Assembly: GCA_017446775.1 (NCBI GenBank)
Contig: JAFSQE010000035.1
Location: forward strand, 1-64,000
From: Bacteroidales bacterium
GTDB taxonomy: Bacteria; Bacteroidota; Bacteroidia; Bacteroidales; UBA932
Direction: 5' to 3'
DNA length: 64,000 bases
Shown: piece after piece, positions 51,992 through 62,186 of the stretch
How the letters are laid out: each line of letters begins with the position of its first letter
Position numbering within the stretch: position 1 is the stretch's first letter
The notes under the pieces: generated by a model
What the model saw: only the letters and a program-made list of their open reading frames with translations
The model's database searches: none
What the model was told of the DNA's origin: nothing
Program-made: the position numbers and the translations under genes

Positions 51992-53029
51992 TTACAGGTT
52001 TTTGAGCCAGCGTTCGAGGCTGTTGTTGATTGAAGATCGTATCTGTGGTGCAAGCCAGTCGTGGCTTGCAATCTCATCCGGAAAGAAGCAGAAACCGTGT
52101 TTGGGAGAGTCGTAAATCTGCAACTCACTCTGCACGCCACAGTCTGACAGGCGGGAATAGTAATCGAGGCTGTTCTGTACCGGCACCACGTTGTCTGCCT
52201 GGCCGTGGACTATGAATGCCATCGGGGTGTTCTCATCTACCCTCATCTCCAGGCTGTAATATGCCTTTAGAGCGTCATATTGCTGCTGGCGTGCGATATA
52301 TTCGTCGGCAGAATAGTTACGCCTGTCTGCCCAGTACTCCTCTTTACCCAGCAGGTTGCCGCGGGTGCCCGGCTCGACAAACGGCTCGCATAAAGATATA
52401 ACGGGATAGAAAAGTATGGTGAAATCGGGGCGGGTGGCTGCATCTACATAGAGCGTGGAGACGCTGGCTGCAAGATGCCCGCCGGCAGAATAACCCATCA
52501 CCCCTATCTTGTTGACATTCCACTCTGAGGCGTGGGCGCGGCAATAGCGGAATATCTCCTGCATGTCGTCCAGAGGGACCGTCCAGTGGCCGTTGGGCAT
52601 ACGGTGCTTTGCAACAGCAACGGTGATGCCGCGGTCTGCCAGCCACTTGGCTGCGTAAAGACCTTCTCCATAGGTGCATACTACCTGATAGCCACCGCCG
52701 GGGCATATAACAACCATCTTTCCGTTGGGATCGGCGGGGAAATAAAGGTCAAAGCGGGCGGTATGGTTAATCTCACATATCTGGCCCAGGTCCCCGACCA
52801 TTCGTTCCGGGTTGGTTATGCCGCAATCCTCTTTTACCTCGAGTGCCAGGCACTCCACGTCCTTGGCCACTACGGGGTCGTCGATCGCCTTGAGTGCAGA
52901 TGAGGCATCGGAGGCATAAAGGAACACCGTCTTGTCCGGTTTCAGGTCGATAAGGGGCTGGAACCCACCTTGCGCAAACGCAGCGGTCGCGCAGGCAGCC
53001 AGCAACAGGGATAAATAAACTCTTTTCAT
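51992..53029 (-). CDS. Exported alpha/beta hydrolase (esterase-like, copy 2)
   Basis: A 345-residue paralogue of the preceding hydrolase: signal peptide (ending AFAQ), DLKPDKTVFLYASD, CPGGGYQ oxyanion segment, MGYSAGGHLAAS (Ser), IVHGQADNVVP (Asp) and DSPKHGFCFF (His). I chose ATG 53029 because it gives the best signal peptide and lies just after a -7 box; two in-frame ATGs lie upstream. It probably starts a separate transcript from the asnB gene in front of it. Confidence 0.9.
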   Translation of the reverse strand: MKRVYLSLLLAACATAAFAQGGFQPLIDLKPDKTVFLYASDASSALKAIDDPVVAKDVECLALEVKEDCGITNPERMVGDLGQICEINHTARFDLYFPADPNGKMVVICPGGGYQVVCTYGEGLYAAKWLADRGITVAVAKHRMPNGHWTVPLDDMQEIFRYCRAHASEWNVNKIGVMGYSAGGHLAASVSTLYVDAATRPDFTILFYPVISLCEPFVEPGTRGNLLGKEEYWADRRNYSADEYIARQQQYDALKAYYSLEMRVDENTPMAFIVHGQADNVVPVQNSLDYYSRLSDCGVQSELQIYDSPKHGFCFFPDEIASHDWLAPQIRSSINNSLERWLKNL

Positions 53030-53051
53030 AGGCATCTTTGCATACTGATAG

Positions 53052-53059
53052 CAAAGATA
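53052..53059 (-). promoter_or_regulatory. -7 box of the hydrolase-hydrolase-kinase/RNase unit
   Basis: The minus strand reads TATCTTTG, an exact TAnnTTTG match 22 bases before ATG 53029, in the 54-base gap after asnB. Confidence 0.55.
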
Positions 53060-53083
53060 CACTATTTCCAGAATTGAGCACTA

Positions 53084-54778
53084 TCAATATGCCTGGTTGT
53101 GGACGCCGGTTATTACACGGCCGCTGGGGTCGTTCAGCTTTCTGAAAGAAGCGTCCCATTCACGGGCGATGGCGGTCGAGCAGGCTACGCTGGCCTCCTG
53201 CGGCACGCTGCGGGCAGCCGATTCAGAAGGGAAATGCTCCTCAAAGATGCTTCGATAGTAATATTCCTCTTTGGTCGCGGGTGGATTTATCGGGAAGCGC
53301 TCTGCAGCATGCTCCATCTGTGAATCACTCACAGCTTCTGATGTAATCGCCTTCAACGAATCTATCCAGGAATATCCCACTCCGTCGCTGAACTGTTCTT
53401 TCTGCCGCCAGGCAATCTCCTCCGGCAGCATATCGGCAAAGGCTTCGCGCAGGATTTTCTTCTCAATCGTGTTTCCGCCGCACATCTTAGCGGCTGGGTT
53501 TGTACGCATTGCAACGTCCAGAAACTCTTTGTCCAGGAACGGCACCCGCCCTTCGACTCCCCAGGCAGAGAGGCTTTTGTTTGCCCTGAGGCAGTCGTAC
53601 AGATGGAGTTTGGAGAGTTTGCGGACAGTTTCATCATGGAAATCGCGCACAGATGGTGCCTTGTGGAAATAGAGGTAACCTCCAAATATCTCGTCGGCCC
53701 CCTCTCCAGAGAGCACCATCTTGATACCCATGGATTTGATTACACGGGCAAGCAGGTACATCGGTGTGGATGCCCGCACGGTGGTCACATCGTAGGTCTC
53801 TATATAATATATTACGTCTCGAATGGCGTCCAGACCCTCCTGTACAGTATAATTGATTTCGTGATGAACGGTTCCGATTCTTTCTGCCACCAGACGGGCC
53901 TTGGCCAGATCCGGCGCACCCTTGAGACCAACTGCAAAACTGTGCAACCTGGGCCACCATGCGCGGCTGCGGCCGTCGTCTTCTATACGGTTGGCGCAAT
54001 AACTCTCTGCGATGGCAGAAACAATACTTGAATCAAGTCCTCCGGAGAGCAATACACCATAGGGGACATCGGACATCAACTGCCGCTTCACCGCATCGCG
54101 AAGCGCCTGCCGGATATCTTCGCTGCTGGAAAGATTATCCTTCACGGCGTCGTAATCCATCCAGTCGCGCCTGTAATAGCGATGCATCTTATTCTCGTCG
54201 CTGCTGTAATAATGTCCCGGCAAAAACGGCTCGTAGCGTTCGCATCTGCCCTCCAGCGCCTTTAACTCCGACGCGATATAGACAGTACCGTTGTTATCAA
54301 AGCCGATATAGAGCGGGATTACCCCTATCGGGTCACGGGCAATCAGGAAGCTGTCGCGGTCGCTGTCGTACAGTGCAAAGGCAAAGATGCCGCTTAGCGA
54401 CTCCAGCATTTCGCGGATCCGCTCTTCACGGAAATCGTTTTCACATGCCATCTCGTTATAGAGTGCCAGAATCACCTCGCAGTCGCTGCCTGTCTGGAAG
54501 TGATACTTGCCGGCAAATCGGCGACGGATATCCTTGTGGTTGTAAATCTCGCCGTTTACCGCCAGCACCAGCCCGCCGTCTGGAGAAAGCAACGGCTGCC
54601 GGCCGCTCTCGGGATCGACTATACTAAGCCGTTCGTGTGCCAGAATGGCACTTCCGCCACACCAGATGCCGCTCCAGTCCGGCCCGCGGTGGCGTATTGT
54701 ACGACTCATGTCCAACGCCTTGCGGCGCATATCATCGCTCTGGGCGGCAATGTTAAATATACCTACGATTCCGCACAT
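53084..54778 (-). CDS. asnB: Asparagine synthase B (glutamine-hydrolysing)
   Basis: A 564-residue enzyme that makes asparagine from aspartate, ATP and glutamine. It begins MCGIVGIF, so Cys2 is the class II amidotransferase nucleophile after Met removal. The glutaminase domain has RGPDWSG and VNGEIYNHKDIR; the synthetase domain has the ATP-binding LSGGLDSSIVSAI and LSGEGADEIFGGY. Length is like E. coli AsnB (554). It starts two bases after the pyrG stop and belongs to the gltB-gltD-pyrG-asnB unit. Confidence 0.97.
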   Translation of the reverse strand: MCGIVGIFNIAAQSDDMRRKALDMSRTIRHRGPDWSGIWCGGSAILAHERLSIVDPESGRQPLLSPDGGLVLAVNGEIYNHKDIRRRFAGKYHFQTGSDCEVILALYNEMACENDFREERIREMLESLSGIFAFALYDSDRDSFLIARDPIGVIPLYIGFDNNGTVYIASELKALEGRCERYEPFLPGHYYSSDENKMHRYYRRDWMDYDAVKDNLSSSEDIRQALRDAVKRQLMSDVPYGVLLSGGLDSSIVSAIAESYCANRIEDDGRSRAWWPRLHSFAVGLKGAPDLAKARLVAERIGTVHHEINYTVQEGLDAIRDVIYYIETYDVTTVRASTPMYLLARVIKSMGIKMVLSGEGADEIFGGYLYFHKAPSVRDFHDETVRKLSKLHLYDCLRANKSLSAWGVEGRVPFLDKEFLDVAMRTNPAAKMCGGNTIEKKILREAFADMLPEEIAWRQKEQFSDGVGYSWIDSLKAITSEAVSDSQMEHAAERFPINPPATKEEYYYRSIFEEHFPSESAARSVPQEASVACSTAIAREWDASFRKLNDPSGRVITGVHNQAY

Positions 54779-54780
54779 GA

Positions 54781-56391
54781 TTATTTACGGTTGATTGTCT
54801 CTTTGATAAAACTCATGAACAGCGGGTGCGGATGCAGCACGGTAGATGAATACTCCGGATGGAACTGGGTGCCGATAAACCAGCGCAGCGTCGGGATCTC
54901 TACCATCTCCACCAAATCTGCATCGGGATTGACTCCGACGCACTGCATGCCGGCCGCCTCGTACTCCTTGCGATAGCTGTTATTGAACTCGTAGCGGTGG
55001 CGATGGCGCTCGCGGATATTCTCCTGACTGCCGTACGCTTCAAAGGCGCGGCTGCCGGGTCGTATAGCGCAGGGATACTCTCCAAGACGCATTGTCCCGC
55101 CCATCTGGGTGATGTTCTTCTGCTCCTCCATAAGATCGATGACGTTATGTGCGGCAGTGGCATTCATCTCGGTGCTGTCGGCATCGGCGTAGCCAAGCAC
55201 GTCACGGGCAAATTCTATCACCATCATCTGCATGCCAAGGCAGATTCCGAAGCACGGGATATCGTTTTCCCGTGCATATTTCACAGCCAGTATCTTGCCC
55301 TGGATGCCGCGCTGCCCAAAGCCGGGACATATCACCAGACCGTCCTGTGCCTTGATCTGTTCCCATGCCGGACTCTCGCTATCTTCAAGCTGTTCGGAAT
55401 TGATAAATGTAATCTCTACCTTGCGGTTGTTGTATGTGGCGGCGTGGCTTAAACTTTCGCTGATGCTCTTGTATGCATCCTGCAGGTCGTATTTGCCTAC
55501 CAGGCCGATACTGACGGTTTCTGTGGCGTCCTGCCGCATCTTCAGGAAGCGGTTCCACGCTCCCAGTTGCGGAGTCTCTCCCACCGGGATGCCCATCTTT
55601 CGCATTATGGCTGCATCCAGCCCCTGCTTCTGCATGTTTACCGGAACCTCGTAGATGCTGGGGAGGTCTTCGCTCTGTATTACGCATTCCAGGTCGACAT
55701 TGCAGAAGCCGGCCACCTTGGCGCGCAAATGGTCGTCGAGATGCTTCTCTGTGCGGAGGATCAGTATGTCTGGCTGGATACCGTTTGCCTGCAGCTCTTT
55801 CACGCTGTGCTGTGTAGGCTTGGTCTTCAGCTCTTCTGCGGCCTTGATATAAGGCACGTAGGTCAGATGGATGCAGACAGCGTCGCGCCCCATTTCCCAC
55901 TTCATCTGCCGTATCGCCTCCAGGAAAGGCGCGCTCTCGATATCGCCGATGGTGCCGCCGATCTCTGTAATCACAAAGTCGTAACCCTCTGTATCTCCCA
56001 GATACCTTATGCGCCGCTTGATTTCGTCTGTGATGTGAGGCACCACCTGGATGGTATGCCCCAGATACTCTCCGCTGCGCTCTTTGTCTATCACCGCCTT
56101 GTATATCCGGCCGGTGGTCATGGAGTTGTGACGGGTAGTCCTGATGCCGGTAAAGCGCTCGTAATGTCCCAGATCCAGGTCGGTCTCCATGCCGTCTGAA
56201 GTTACGTAGCACTCGCCGTGTTCATACGGATTCAGTGTGCCTGGATCGATGTTGATATAGGGGTCGAACTTCTGGATAGTAATTCTGTAGCCGCGTGCCT
56301 GTAGCAGCTTGCCTATTGAAGAAGATATTATCCCTTTGCCCAGGCTGCTCACAACGCCTCCGGTAACGAAAATGTATTTTGTAGATGCCAT
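54781..56391 (-). CDS. pyrG: CTP synthase
   Basis: A 536-residue CTP synthase, which aminates UTP to CTP with glutamine and ATP. The N-terminal synthetase domain shows TGGVVSSLGKGI, YINIDPGTLNPYEHGE and ITEIGGTIGDIES. The C-terminal class I glutaminase has CFGICLGMQ with the nucleophile Cys and QFHPEYSS with the catalytic His/Glu. Normal length. It lies eight bases after gltD and two before asnB. Confidence 0.98.
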   Translation of the reverse strand: MASTKYIFVTGGVVSSLGKGIISSSIGKLLQARGYRITIQKFDPYINIDPGTLNPYEHGECYVTSDGMETDLDLGHYERFTGIRTTRHNSMTTGRIYKAVIDKERSGEYLGHTIQVVPHITDEIKRRIRYLGDTEGYDFVITEIGGTIGDIESAPFLEAIRQMKWEMGRDAVCIHLTYVPYIKAAEELKTKPTQHSVKELQANGIQPDILILRTEKHLDDHLRAKVAGFCNVDLECVIQSEDLPSIYEVPVNMQKQGLDAAIMRKMGIPVGETPQLGAWNRFLKMRQDATETVSIGLVGKYDLQDAYKSISESLSHAATYNNRKVEITFINSEQLEDSESPAWEQIKAQDGLVICPGFGQRGIQGKILAVKYARENDIPCFGICLGMQMMVIEFARDVLGYADADSTEMNATAAHNVIDLMEEQKNITQMGGTMRLGEYPCAIRPGSRAFEAYGSQENIRERHRHRYEFNNSYRKEYEAAGMQCVGVNPDADLVEMVEIPTLRWFIGTQFHPEYSSTVLHPHPLFMSFIKETINRK

Positions 56392-56399
56392 ACGGTTAA

Positions 56400-57746
56400 T
56401 TATTTGCTTAAGAATTGTTCTGCCTTTTCTGCCGCCTCTCTTCCGCTGGCCAGTGCACGCACCACCAGCGACGGGCCGTTTGCGGCATCGCCGCAGATAA
56501 AGACGTTTGCAGGATACTGCTGATGCTCCGGCTTGAAGAAGCCCATTGCCAGCAGCACCAGCTCTGCCTTGATGATCTCTGCCTCACCCTTTTCTACCAT
56601 CAAAGGCCGCCCGCCATCCGGATTCGGCTTCCACTCTATCTCCTGCACCTTTACGCCTGTAAGGGCGCCGTTTTCTCCGAGGAATTCCAGCGTATTAATG
56701 TTCCAGCGGCGGGTGCATCCCTCTTCGTGGGAAGAAGTGGTCTTGAAGGTGCGGGGAAAATTTGGCCAGGGGTTCTTCGGGTCATCGGGGCCGTCTGCCG
56801 GACGGGGCATTATCTCTATCTGCGTCACGCTCTTCGCCCCCTGGCGGTGCGCAGTGCCAATACAGTCGCTGCCGGTGTCACCGCCACCGATAACCAGCAC
56901 ATCCTTGCCCCTGGAGGTGATGCGCTCCTCTTTCGGAAACTCCATTCCGGCCAGCACCCGGTTCTGCTGGGAAAGGATATCAAGGGCAAAATGCACCCCT
57001 TTAAGATCACGCCCCGGCACCTTCAGATCGCGCGGCACGGGGGTGCCGGTAGCTATAACGACAGCATCGAACCGCGATGCAAATGCTTCATCACACTCCA
57101 CGGCAATACCGCACTCAAATGCAATTCCCTCCTGCTTCAGGATTTCAATCCTGCGGTTGATAATCGCTTTGTTGAGCTTGAAATTGGGGATGCCGTAGCG
57201 CAACAGGCCGCCGGGCGACTCGTTCTTGTCGAAAACCGTTACGGAATAACCCTTCATGTTTAGCGAATCTGCAGCTGCCAGGCCAGAGGGGCCGGAACCA
57301 ATCACTGCGACCTTTTTGCCATTGCGTTCTGGATGTCTCACTGGTACGAAACCCTCGCGGAACGCCATCTCGGTTATTGCCGCCTCATTCTCCCGGTTGG
57401 TGGTGGGCTCGTGATTGAAAAGATTAAGCACGCAGGCCTTTTCGCATAGTGCCGGGCAAACCCTGCCGGTAAATTCCGGAAAAGGATTGGTCGACGACAG
57501 GAGCTTGTATGCCAGTTCCCAGTCCCCTTTGTAAAGTGCGTCGTTCCACTCCGGAGCCTTGTTGCCCAGCGGACATGCCCAGTGGCAGAACGGCACGCCG
57601 CAGTCCATGCAGCGGGAAGCCTGGGTACGCCTGTCCTTTGAGTTGAGAGTCTGCTCTACCTCGCCAAAATCCAGAATCCTGTCGTGTAACGGACGGTACC
57701 CGGCCTGTTGCCGCGCAACCTCCATAAAAGCCCTTGGATTACCCAT
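56400..57746 (-). CDS. gltD: Glutamate synthase small subunit
   Basis: A 448-residue NAD(P)H-oxidising subunit of glutamate synthase. The N-terminal part has the Fe-S cysteines CMDCGVPFCHWACPLGN and CPALCEKACVLN; then an FAD-binding GSGPSGLAAAD and a pyridine nucleotide site GGGDTGSDCIGTA. The C-terminus has FICGDAANGPSLVVRALASG. It passes electrons to the large subunit. It starts 15 bases after gltB. Confidence 0.97.
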   Translation of the reverse strand: MGNPRAFMEVARQQAGYRPLHDRILDFGEVEQTLNSKDRRTQASRCMDCGVPFCHWACPLGNKAPEWNDALYKGDWELAYKLLSSTNPFPEFTGRVCPALCEKACVLNLFNHEPTTNRENEAAITEMAFREGFVPVRHPERNGKKVAVIGSGPSGLAAADSLNMKGYSVTVFDKNESPGGLLRYGIPNFKLNKAIINRRIEILKQEGIAFECGIAVECDEAFASRFDAVVIATGTPVPRDLKVPGRDLKGVHFALDILSQQNRVLAGMEFPKEERITSRGKDVLVIGGGDTGSDCIGTAHRQGAKSVTQIEIMPRPADGPDDPKNPWPNFPRTFKTTSSHEEGCTRRWNINTLEFLGENGALTGVKVQEIEWKPNPDGGRPLMVEKGEAEIIKAELVLLAMGFFKPEHQQYPANVFICGDAANGPSLVVRALASGREAAEKAEQFLSK

Positions 57747-57761
57747 AATCGTCTCTGTTTA

Positions 57762-60700
57762 TCAATAATCTCTTTGTACCTCAGCAATCTTTTGCTGCAA
57801 CTTGCGAATCTGCTCTTCCTGCAGCACACGCTTGTATTCTATCGGCACAATCTGTATAAATTCATCTGCATAACGCTGCCAGTCGTCCAGCATTGTACGG
57901 GCGAGCCTGGAACCGGTATAGAGGTAGTGCTGGCGGATTAGTTCGTGCAACTCTTTGCGGTACTGCGCCTCTTCTACCAGGTTGATCTCTACCATATCCA
58001 TATTGCAGAAATAGTCAAAGTCGCCCTTCTTGTTCCAGACGTATGCCACGCCGCCGCTCATGCCGGCAGCGAAGTTGCGCCCGGTTTCGCCAAGCACAAC
58101 CACACGGCCACCTGTCATATATTCGCAGCAATGGTCACCGGCCCCCTCGATCACCGCAATCGCGCCGGAGTTGCGCACCGCAAACCTCTCTCCTACCTTG
58201 CCGTTGACATACAGCTCACCGGAGGTGGCGCCGTAGAGTCCGGTATTCCCCGCGATGATATTATCCTCCGCCGCAAAACTGCTGCTGCGGGGCGGCAATA
58301 TTGCGATGCGGCCGCCGCTGAGTCCCTTTGCAAAATAGTCGTTGGTCTCCCCCTCCAGCTTGAAGCATACCCCTTTGACCAGAAACGCCCCGAACGATTG
58401 TCCGGCAGAACCTTTGAACTTGACGTTGATGGTCTCTTCCGGCAGCCCTTCGTTGCCGTATTTGCCAGCAATCGTACCGGAGAGCATCGCCCCCACGGCG
58501 CGGTCGGTATTCTGGATGGCAAAGTCCAGCGTTATCTCGTCGCCACGCTCTACTGAAGCGGCAGCAGCCTTTATCAGGCGGCGGTCAAGCACATCGTCCA
58601 GCAGGAACGGATTGCCTGTAGTATGATGGAGGATGCCCTTCTCCTGATACAAAAGGCGTCCGAAATCGAGATCAGAAGCGGAGGTTTCTATAAGGTCGGT
58701 GCGGCCTACAGCCTCGTCTATGCTGTGCAGACCCATCAGGGCCAGATATTCGCGTACCTCGCGGGCCAGGAAGGTGAAGTAATTAACCAAATGCTCGACC
58801 TTGCCCATAAAGTGCTCACGGAGTTTGGGGTCCTGGGTCGCAACTCCCATCGGACAAGTGTTAAGGCTGCATTTTCGCATCATAACGCACCCAAGTACAA
58901 TCAGGGCAGCGGTGCCAAAGCCAAATTCGTCGGCACCGAGCAGGGCCATCAGTATAACGTCTCGGCCCGTCTTGATCTGGCCGTCTACCTGCAGCCGCAC
59001 CTGTGAACGGAGACCGTTGCGTACAAGCGTCTGCTGTGCCTCGGACAGGCCAATCTCAGGCGGGATGCCGGCATAGCGCATACTGGATGACGGGCTTGCC
59101 CCGGTACCGCCCTCGGCGCCGCTGAGCACTATCAAATCGGCCTTGGCTTTGGCCACCCCGGCGGCGATGGTGCCAACCCCGCTCTCGCAAACCAGCTTGA
59201 CACTGACCTTTGCGGTTGGATTCACGTTCTTCAAGTCGAATATCAGCTGCGCCAGGTCTTCTATTGAATAGATATCATGGTGCGGTGGAGGCGATATGAG
59301 AGATATGCCCGGTATTGAGTGTCTTGTCCTTGCGATTATATCGTTTACCTTAAATCCGGGCAGCTGGCCGCCTTCGCCGGGCTTGGCGCCCTGGGCGACC
59401 TTGATCTGCAGCTCTTCTGCATTCACCAGATATTCCGTGGTGACGCCAAAGCGGCCGGAGGCGACCTGTTTTGTCTTGCTGCTCAGGCTGACTCCGTCGA
59501 CCTCTGAGTGATAGCGCTGCGAATCTTCGCCACCCTCGCCGGTGTTGCTGCGTGCGCCCAGCAGATTCATTGCCAGCGCGATGGTCTGGTGCGCCTCTAT
59601 GCTCAGTGCACCAAACGACATCGCCCCGGTGACAAAGTGCTTTACAATACTCTCTACCGGTTCGACCTCTTCCAGCGGAATCGGATTGCTTTTTACCCTC
59701 ATGAAGTCGCGTATGAATATCGGCTCCGTGCTGTTGCCGGCAAGGGCAGAGAACTCTTTATATTTCTCGTAGCTGCCGGTACGGCAGGCAAGTTGCAGCC
59801 TGGCGATTGTATCCGGATTCCAGGCGTGGCGGATACCGTCCCTGCGCCAGTGGAAGCGCCCCATATCGGCAAGTAGGGGCTCCTGCTGCGGTTTGTATGC
59901 AAGGCTGTGGAATGCCTTGGCATCTGCGGCAATCTTCTCCAGCCCAGCGCCCCCGATCGTGCTCACCTCCGTGCCAAAGTACGTCCTGAGCAGGTTCTCG
60001 TTAAGACCGACACTCTCGAATATCTTGGCGCCACGATAGCTGCGGATGGTGGAGATACCCATCTTGGCCATTATCTTGAGCAGCCCCTTGCAAACCGCCT
60101 TGATGTAATTGTGCTCTGCGGTGGCGTAGTCTTCCTGGATCTTCCCCCTCTTTACCAAATCGTCCAGTATCGCAAATACCATGTACGGACACAGGGCAGA
60201 GGCTCCGTAGCCCAGAAGCAGCGCAGCATGCATTGTCTCGCGTATCTCGCCGCTCTCTACAATCAGCGCAGTCTGGACCCGCTTGCCTAAAGAAATCAGG
60301 TAGTGATGTACTGCAGATACCGCCAGCAGGCTTGGAATTGCTATATGTGCCTGGTCGACATCCCGGTCAGAGAGGATGATATAGTTGTATCCTTCCTCGA
60401 CGCTGCGCTCGGCATCCTTGCAGAGTTTATCCAGGGCATAACGCAGGTCGCCGGTAAAGGTCATCGGCAGCTTTATGGTATTGAACCCTTTGTAACGGAT
60501 ATTGCAGAGGATGTCCAGCTGGGTGTTGTTCAGTATCGGATGGGGCAGCCGCACCATCTTGCAGTTGCTTTCGTCTGGATTAAGGATACCTGCTCCGACC
60601 CTTCCGATATACTCTTCAAGACTCATTACCAGGCTCTCGCGGATAGAGTCAATGGCGGGGTTTGTAACCTGTGCAAACTGCTGGCGGAAGTAGTCGAAGA

Positions 60701-62186
60701 ACACCTGCGGCTTTTTGGAAATCACTGCCAGCGGGGTGTCGTTGCCCATTGAGGCAGTTGGCTCCTGGGCTGTGGTGGCCATGGGTATAATTGATGCGGA
60801 GATATCCTCCTGGCCATATCCGAACATCAACTCTTTTGAGAGCAGATTGTCTACGGTATTGTTTGCATGCCTGCCGCTGTGGAGTTTCTCCAGTTGGATG
60901 CGGTTGGTAGAGAGCCACTGGCGGTAGGGATGCTCCGCCGCAAGGGTTCGCTTTATCTCGCCGTCGTAATAAATCTTCCCCTCCTGTGTGTCAATCAGCA
61001 GTATCTTCCCCGGCTGAAGCCGCCCCTTCTCAACTACCTGGGTCGGATCGAAGTCCATTACACCAACCTCAGAAGCCACAACCATTGTGTCGCTACGGGT
61101 GATGGTGTAACGCGCCGGACGCAGGCCGTTGCGGTCCAACATTCCTCCGGCAAAGCGTCCGTCAGAGAAAAGCAGCGCCGCCGGACCGTCCCAGGGCTCC
61201 ATCAGAATGGAATAATACTCGTAGAATGCCTTCAAATCTTCCGGTATCGGATTCTTGTCGTTGAATGATTCCGGTATCAGCAGCGCCATCGCGTGAGGCA
61301 GGCTCATACCACTCATCACAAAAAACTCCAGCACATTGTCCAGGCTGGCAGAATCGGACATGCCAGGCTCGATTATGGGAGAAATGTGCCGCACGTCGCC
61401 CAGCGTCTCGCAACTGAGCACGCTTTCGCGGGCCTGCATCCAGCCCCGGTTGCCCCGTATGGTGTTTATCTCGCCGTTATGGGCCAGCAGGCGGAACGGC
61501 TGAGCCAGCGACCATGTCGGGAAGGTGTTGGTACTGAACCTGGAGTGGACCACAGCCAGTCCGCTCGTAAAGTATTGGTTTGTTAGGTCGGGGTAGAACT
61601 GGCGCAGCTGTATGCTGGAGAGCATCCCCTTGTAAACGATGCTGGAATTGCTCAGCGAGCAGATATAGAAATCTTTGTCGTGGATGCGCTTCTCTATCCG
61701 CTTGCGCAGTACATACAGTATCCGGGGGAATACATCCACCTTATCGTCAGAAACGCCGGTAATGAATATCTGCTTTATGTCGGGCTCGGTTGCCATCGCC
61801 CGCTCTCCAAGACATTCGGGATTGGTTGGAACCTGGCGCAGGTGCATCAGCTGCAATCCGTCGCGCTCTATCTCTTCTATGATTATGGCAAGGATATCCT
61901 GCTGCCGCCTTGCATCTTTTGGAAGGAAGACCAGTCCGGTGGCATATTTGCCCTTCTCCGGAACCGGGATGCCGGAAAGGAGGATAAATTCGTGCGGAAT
62001 CTGCACCATTATACCGGCGCCATCGCCGTCCTTGCCGATTTCTGCCCCGCGGTGACGCATGTTTTCAAGCACCTTAAGTGCATCATCTACAAGTTGATGG
62101 GTTTTGCCGCCGTGGATATTGACCACCATCCCGACGCCGCAGCTGTCGTGTTCCCAGCTGCTGTTGTAAAGACCTTGACTACTCAT
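57762..62186 (-). CDS. gltB: Glutamate synthase large subunit
   Basis: A 1474-residue large subunit of glutamate synthase, which makes two glutamates from glutamine and 2-oxoglutarate. The N-terminal glutaminase nucleophile is Cys16 in HDSCGVGM, after a short leader as is usual. The FMN/synthase domain has SGAEGGTGASPSSSMRYAG and the 3Fe-4S cysteines in CVMMRKCSLNTCPMGVATQ. The C-terminal GXGXG beta-helix domain has repeats such as GRIAILPP and GGRVVVLGE. ATG 62186 is chosen because the longer frame begins upstream of a -7 box (62217-62224). First gene of the amidotransferase operon. Confidence 0.97.
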   Translation of the reverse strand: MSSQGLYNSSWEHDSCGVGMVVNIHGGKTHQLVDDALKVLENMRHRGAEIGKDGDGAGIMVQIPHEFILLSGIPVPEKGKYATGLVFLPKDARRQQDILAIIIEEIERDGLQLMHLRQVPTNPECLGERAMATEPDIKQIFITGVSDDKVDVFPRILYVLRKRIEKRIHDKDFYICSLSNSSIVYKGMLSSIQLRQFYPDLTNQYFTSGLAVVHSRFSTNTFPTWSLAQPFRLLAHNGEINTIRGNRGWMQARESVLSCETLGDVRHISPIIEPGMSDSASLDNVLEFFVMSGMSLPHAMALLIPESFNDKNPIPEDLKAFYEYYSILMEPWDGPAALLFSDGRFAGGMLDRNGLRPARYTITRSDTMVVASEVGVMDFDPTQVVEKGRLQPGKILLIDTQEGKIYYDGEIKRTLAAEHPYRQWLSTNRIQLEKLHSGRHANNTVDNLLSKELMFGYGQEDISASIIPMATTAQEPTASMGNDTPLAVISKKPQVFFDYFRQQFAQVTNPAIDSIRESLVMSLEEYIGRVGAGILNPDESNCKMVRLPHPILNNTQLDILCNIRYKGFNTIKLPMTFTGDLRYALDKLCKDAERSVEEGYNYIILSDRDVDQAHIAIPSLLAVSAVHHYLISLGKRVQTALIVESGEIRETMHAALLLGYGASALCPYMVFAILDDLVKRGKIQEDYATAEHNYIKAVCKGLLKIMAKMGISTIRSYRGAKIFESVGLNENLLRTYFGTEVSTIGGAGLEKIAADAKAFHSLAYKPQQEPLLADMGRFHWRRDGIRHAWNPDTIARLQLACRTGSYEKYKEFSALAGNSTEPIFIRDFMRVKSNPIPLEEVEPVESIVKHFVTGAMSFGALSIEAHQTIALAMNLLGARSNTGEGGEDSQRYHSEVDGVSLSSKTKQVASGRFGVTTEYLVNAEELQIKVAQGAKPGEGGQLPGFKVNDIIARTRHSIPGISLISPPPHHDIYSIEDLAQLIFDLKNVNPTAKVSVKLVCESGVGTIAAGVAKAKADLIVLSGAEGGTGASPSSSMRYAGIPPEIGLSEAQQTLVRNGLRSQVRLQVDGQIKTGRDVILMALLGADEFGFGTAALIVLGCVMMRKCSLNTCPMGVATQDPKLREHFMGKVEHLVNYFTFLAREVREYLALMGLHSIDEAVGRTDLIETSASDLDFGRLLYQEKGILHHTTGNPFLLDDVLDRRLIKAAAASVERGDEITLDFAIQNTDRAVGAMLSGTIAGKYGNEGLPEETINVKFKGSAGQSFGAFLVKGVCFKLEGETNDYFAKGLSGGRIAILPPRSSSFAAEDNIIAGNTGLYGATSGELYVNGKVGERFAVRNSGAIAVIEGAGDHCCEYMTGGRVVVLGETGRNFAAGMSGGVAYVWNKKGDFDYFCNMDMVEINLVEEAQYRKELHELIRQHYLYTGSRLARTMLDDWQRYADEFIQIVPIEYKRVLQEEQIRKLQQKIAEVQRDY

